This document shows positions 61,447-64,000 of a DNA stretch of 64,000 bases, one piece after another. Below the pieces are notes generated by a model, which did not search any database, was not told the DNA's origin, and saw only the letters and a list, made by a program, of their open reading frames with translations. Source of the stretch: an uncultured Clostridia bacterium (GTDB taxonomy: Bacteria > Bacillota > Clostridia > Lachnospirales > CAG-274); NCBI GenBank assembly GCA_947589665.1, contig CANQBJ010000002.1:1-64000 (forward strand), written 5' to 3'. Both the position numbers and the translations under genes were made by a program. Position 1 is the first letter of the stretch; the number at the start of each line of letters is the position of its first letter.

Positions 61447-62315
61447 TAATCAAGCAATTCCTTTAAGTCCTCGGCAGATATCTGCTCTTCCCTGTAGTGC
61501 TTTCTCTTCACGATAGTTATTTCCTCAGGCGTGAAAAAGCTTATAGTTACATCATTCTTAGGCGGTTTTCTTATTGCCGTCTTTATTATCTGCTTTAATA
61601 CATTTACATTGAGTACCTCGCCCTCGCCTTCGGGAGTATCGATAATATCTCCCTCTCTGGGAAGATTTTTGAGCAGCTCCTCATAGGCCTCCTGCTCATA
61701 CTTAAGACAGCACATAAGCCTTCCGCATATGCCTGATATCTTTGATGGATTAAGGGACAGTCCCTGATCCTTTGCCATCTTGATGCTTACAGGGTGAAAA
61801 TCCCCTAAAAATGTAGCGCAGCAAAGAGTTCTGCCGCATATGCCTATGCCATTGAGCATCTTTGCCTCATCTCTTACGCCTATCTGTCTTAACTCTATCC
61901 TTGTTCTGAATATAGCCGCAAGGTCCTTTACAAGCTCTCTGAAATCTATTCTGCCGTCTGCCGTAAAGTAAAAAATAAGCTTGCTGTTGTCAAAGGTAAG
62001 CTCTGTATCTATAAGCTTCATTTCAAGACCGTGTTTCTTTATTTTTTCGATACAGACAGAAAAGGCCTCCTTTTCCTTTTCCTTATTTCTTTTGTTCTTT
62101 TCCTTGTCCTCCTCAGTGGCAATACGCATTACCTTCTTTAAGGGAGAAACTATTTCATCCTCGCTTATCTCTCTGTTGGACAGAACAACGGTACCAAATT
62201 CAACACCGCGCACTGTCTCCACTATAACATTTTCACCATTAGGTATGTCCATATTGTCGGGGTCAAAGTAATATACCTTGCCCGCCGGTTTAAATCTTAT
62301 GCCTACTACTATCAT
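61446..62315 (-). CDS. ricT: PSP1-domain regulator RicT (YaaT)
   Basis: A 289-aa PSP1 protein. The N-terminal part has YYFDPDNMDIPNGENVIVET; the central cysteines lie in GICGRTLCCATFLG and GICGRLMCCLKYEQ, the CxxxxCC pattern that binds iron-sulfur clusters in the B. subtilis RicAFT complex. RicT helps mRNA maturation by RNase Y and affects sporulation and competence. It lies 1 nt after holB. Confidence 0.95.
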   Translation of the reverse strand: MIVVGIRFKPAGKVYYFDPDNMDIPNGENVIVETVRGVEFGTVVLSNREISEDEIVSPLKKVMRIATEEDKEKNKRNKEKEKEAFSVCIEKIKKHGLEMKLIDTELTFDNSKLIFYFTADGRIDFRELVKDLAAIFRTRIELRQIGVRDEAKMLNGIGICGRTLCCATFLGDFHPVSIKMAKDQGLSLNPSKISGICGRLMCCLKYEQEAYEELLKNLPREGDIIDTPEGEGEVLNVNVLKQIIKTAIRKPPKNDVTISFFTPEEITIVKRKHYREEQISAEDLKELLD

Positions 62316-62316
62316 A

Positions 62317-63300
62317 TCATTTCTCCTTTATCTTAAAAAACAATGTTTCCAGAAGAAGCTGAGCATTTCCGTTATTCCTCAGCTTTACTCTTGTGTCCTC
62401 TATAGCCTCGCATCTCTTTATAAGAGCAGCCGAGCCTGAGCTTTCTGCAACGGTAAGTATCTCAGTAAGCTTATCGGACTGAATGAGCCTGCCTTCATCT
62501 CCTGTTTTTATATATACAAGGGCATCCCTGTACAACATATACATAATTTCAAGTATGCTGTCCAGAGCCTTCCTGTTCTCTTTTATTTCATCTACGATGT
62601 CATAAAGCCCTATCATATCGGCAGCTTCAAGCCTTACGGTTATCTCCGCCGCCTTATCCCTTATCTCCCTGAATTCCTGAGAATCAATAAGCTCCTTTGC
62701 CCTTCCTATATTTCCCATGGAATATCTTGCATATAGCTCTGCCTGTTCTCTGTCTATACCCTGCTCTGACACAAGATACTCTGCTACGGTATCATAAGGC
62801 AGCGCCTTGAGCTTGAAAATAATACAGCGCGAAAGTATCGTCACAAGGAAGTTATTATAATTTTCGCTCAGCAGTATAAAAATACCGTATTCAGGCGGCT
62901 CCTCAAGAGATTTTAAAAAGGCATTCTGAGCGGCCTCGTTCATTTTATGAGCCTCTGGTATTATAAATATTTTATACCTGTTCTTATAGGGCTTAAGAGC
63001 AAGATTTTTCACTATCTGATCCCTTACATCGTCTACCGATATGACCGTTGTTTTATGGGTCACATATATAACATCGGGATTGTTGCCCTCATCAAAGGTC
63101 TTGCAGCTTATACAGGCATTACACGGCTCAGTACCGCCCTTTTCACAGTTAAGCATCTTGGCAAAGGCTTTTGCTAGACTCATTTTGCCTATACCGTCGG
63201 GGCCGTCAAATATATAGGCATGATTTACTCTGTTGTTTTTTACAGAGTTTTTTATATGCTCTATTATTTCACTGTGTCCCACAATACGGTCAAAATCCAT
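62317..63300 (-). CDS. holB: DNA polymerase III subunit delta'
   Basis: A 327-aa clamp-loader subunit: IFDGPDGIGKMSLAKAFAKM (P-loop), a four-cysteine zinc module (LNCEKGG, EPCNACISCKTF), PEAHKMNEAAQNAFLKSLEEPP and the SRC motif LSRCIIFKL. It opens the beta clamp with delta and tau/gamma. The conserved gene order tmk-holB-ricT supports the call. Confidence 0.96.
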   Translation of the reverse strand: MDFDRIVGHSEIIEHIKNSVKNNRVNHAYIFDGPDGIGKMSLAKAFAKMLNCEKGGTEPCNACISCKTFDEGNNPDVIYVTHKTTVISVDDVRDQIVKNLALKPYKNRYKIFIIPEAHKMNEAAQNAFLKSLEEPPEYGIFILLSENYNNFLVTILSRCIIFKLKALPYDTVAEYLVSEQGIDREQAELYARYSMGNIGRAKELIDSQEFREIRDKAAEITVRLEAADMIGLYDIVDEIKENRKALDSILEIMYMLYRDALVYIKTGDEGRLIQSDKLTEILTVAESSGSAALIKRCEAIEDTRVKLRNNGNAQLLLETLFFKIKEK

Positions 63301-63311
63301 ATGCCTTACCT

Positions 63312-63944
63312 CTAAATACTGTTCTTTTTCATAAGCTCGTCTATGTATGCAACTATATGGTCATGTATTTCTTCAACACTTTCAAGAGCGTCTATTACCT
63401 TTATCCTGTCCTTGAATCTCTTTGAGAGCCTTACATAGCCGTCATACACTCTTTGATGAAATCCTGCCTTTTCCATTTCTATCCTGTCCAGATCAGTCTG
63501 CTTTTCCTTGCGCAGTATACCGTCCTCGGGCTTAAGTCTCAGAAAGAAGGTGATATCGGGCTCAAGCTCGCCTACGGCATACCTGTTTATACCCTTTATG
63601 AGCTTTTCGCCCATACCTCTGGCAAAGCCCTGATATACTATACTGCTGTCCAGATATCTGTCACTTATCACTATACCGCCGTCATTTAAGGCAGGTATTA
63701 TGACCTCCGAGGTATGCTGGGCTCTTGCCGCCGCATACAGAAGAGCCTCTGTGATATCCGTCATTTCGGCATTATTCTTATCTATAATAATATCTCTTAT
63801 CTTCTCGCTTATAGGAGTACCGCCCGGCTCTCTTGTACACACTACCTTAAAGCCCTTATCCCTAAGATATTTCTCAAGGAGCTTTATCTGTGTTGTCTTG
63901 CCGGCGCCGTCGGTTCCCTCTATTGTTATAAAAAGACCTGACAT
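63312..63944 (-). CDS. tmk: Thymidylate kinase
   Basis: A 210-aa dTMP kinase making dTDP. The P-loop is EGTDGAGKTTQIKLL, the thymidine-binding REPGGTPISEKIRDII follows, and DRYLDSSIVYQGFARGMG is the DR(Y/H) motif. ATG 63944 is chosen behind GTAGGAGG; the frame is open to 63980 without a ribosome site. It heads the tmk-holB-ricT-rsmI cluster and lies 10 nt after the SDR gene. Confidence 0.97.
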   Translation of the reverse strand: MSGLFITIEGTDGAGKTTQIKLLEKYLRDKGFKVVCTREPGGTPISEKIRDIIIDKNNAEMTDITEALLYAAARAQHTSEVIIPALNDGGIVISDRYLDSSIVYQGFARGMGEKLIKGINRYAVGELEPDITFFLRLKPEDGILRKEKQTDLDRIEMEKAGFHQRVYDGYVRLSKRFKDRIKVIDALESVEEIHDHIVAYIDELMKKNSI

Positions 63945-63954
63945 AATATGCCTC

Positions 63955-64000
63955 CTACCTTGCCAGCCAGCCGCCGTCAACTGCCAATGTAAAGCCGTTT
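63955..64000 (-). CDS. Short-chain dehydrogenase/reductase, C-terminal end
   Basis: Partial gene running out of the window. The last codons encode NGFTLAVDGGWLAR and a TAG stop, the classical SDR C-terminus (G-x-T-L-x-V-D-G-G). The substrate is unknown. It is probably co-transcribed with tmk. Confidence 0.7.
   Translation of the reverse strand, partial: NGFTLAVDGGWLAR

Noticed and set aside
1-64000. Search for tRNA and rRNA genes and CRISPR arrays
   Set aside because: No T-arm consensus, rRNA-like stretch or spacer-repeat array was noticed by eye in either strand.

Overview
The window reads as a chromosomal segment of a low-to-mid GC, Gram-positive-type anaerobe of the class Clostridia, probably gut-associated. 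The supporting evidence is strong AGGAGG-like ribosome binding sites, consensus sigma-A promoters, AGA/AGG/ATA-rich codons, a CIRCE heat-shock operator, a SAM-I riboswitch, the Firmicutes order tmk-holB-ricT-(trmN6-like)-rsmI, Rex, RicT, and a very large secreted protein with dockerin repeats and an M60-type peptidase motif. The genus cannot be fixed from the sequence alone.

Layout. 1-1077: right part of an IS3-family element. 1078-1785: a gene-free tract built of hairpin repeats. 1786-8245 (minus): a 49-aa peptide gene directly behind a 2098-aa secreted protein. 8.5-10.6 kb: a DMT exporter and an Eda-type aldolase fused to a VOC domain. 10.8-14.3 kb: three GT2 glycosyltransferases and a small membrane protein. 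14.3-15.7 kb: SAM-I riboswitch and metK. 15.8-17.8 kb: an MBL hydrolase/DUF3006 pair and a lipoprotein. 17.9-24.2 kb: a MarR-RND-TolC efflux operon with a visible promoter and palindromic operator. 24.3-26.1 kb: a Cthe_2159-like lipoprotein. 26.2-31.6 kb: YhaM-like nuclease, RlmD, a foreign-looking SRA-like + Nudix islet, a MATE pump and a small protein. 31.6-36.3 kb: hairpin cluster, second MATE pump, ispF, AbrB regulator, HD protein, YesL-like protein, HicAB. 36.4-38.4 kb: rpsB-tsf. 38.4-42.2 kb: a second secreted protein + YIKP-peptide operon, followed by a small tyrosine recombinase and a candidate invertible promoter. 42.2-48.6 kb: a surface-polysaccharide operon and rex. 48.7-51.8 kb: a zinc/manganese-type ABC importer with a CBS protein. 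51.9-56.3 kb: htpG and lon. 56.3-56.7 kb: hairpin repeats. 56.7-59.6 kb: truA, wecB-like epimerase, a membrane protein. 59.5-64 kb: the tmk-holB-ricT-rsmI cluster.

Two observations look most novel. (1) Between the secreted beta-helix-like protein (38576-41074) and a FimB/FimE-sized tyrosine recombinase (41474-42040) lie two inverted 25-bp sites of identical geometry (5-bp arms, 15-bp core). They bracket 141 bp that contain a perfect TTGACA-17-TATAAT promoter facing the secreted protein and a weaker TTGAAA-17-TATTAT promoter facing the recombinase, with overlapping -10 boxes. This has the form of a phase-variation switch. (2) Both large secreted-protein genes are followed, 13-15 nt after their stop codons, by tiny genes whose products align without gaps over their first 21-23 residues (YIKP at 4-7, QD[VI]IT at 17-21) and then diverge. 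This suggests a conserved leader/variable tail peptide family tied to surface proteins.

Functionally the window is dominated by the cell surface: secreted proteins, three glycosyltransferases, a Wzy/FlaA1/PglC-like polysaccharide operon, a UDP-GlcNAc 2-epimerase and several exporters. These are interleaved with housekeeping translation, stress and DNA-replication genes. All functional calls rest on motif recognition by eye; no database search was run.
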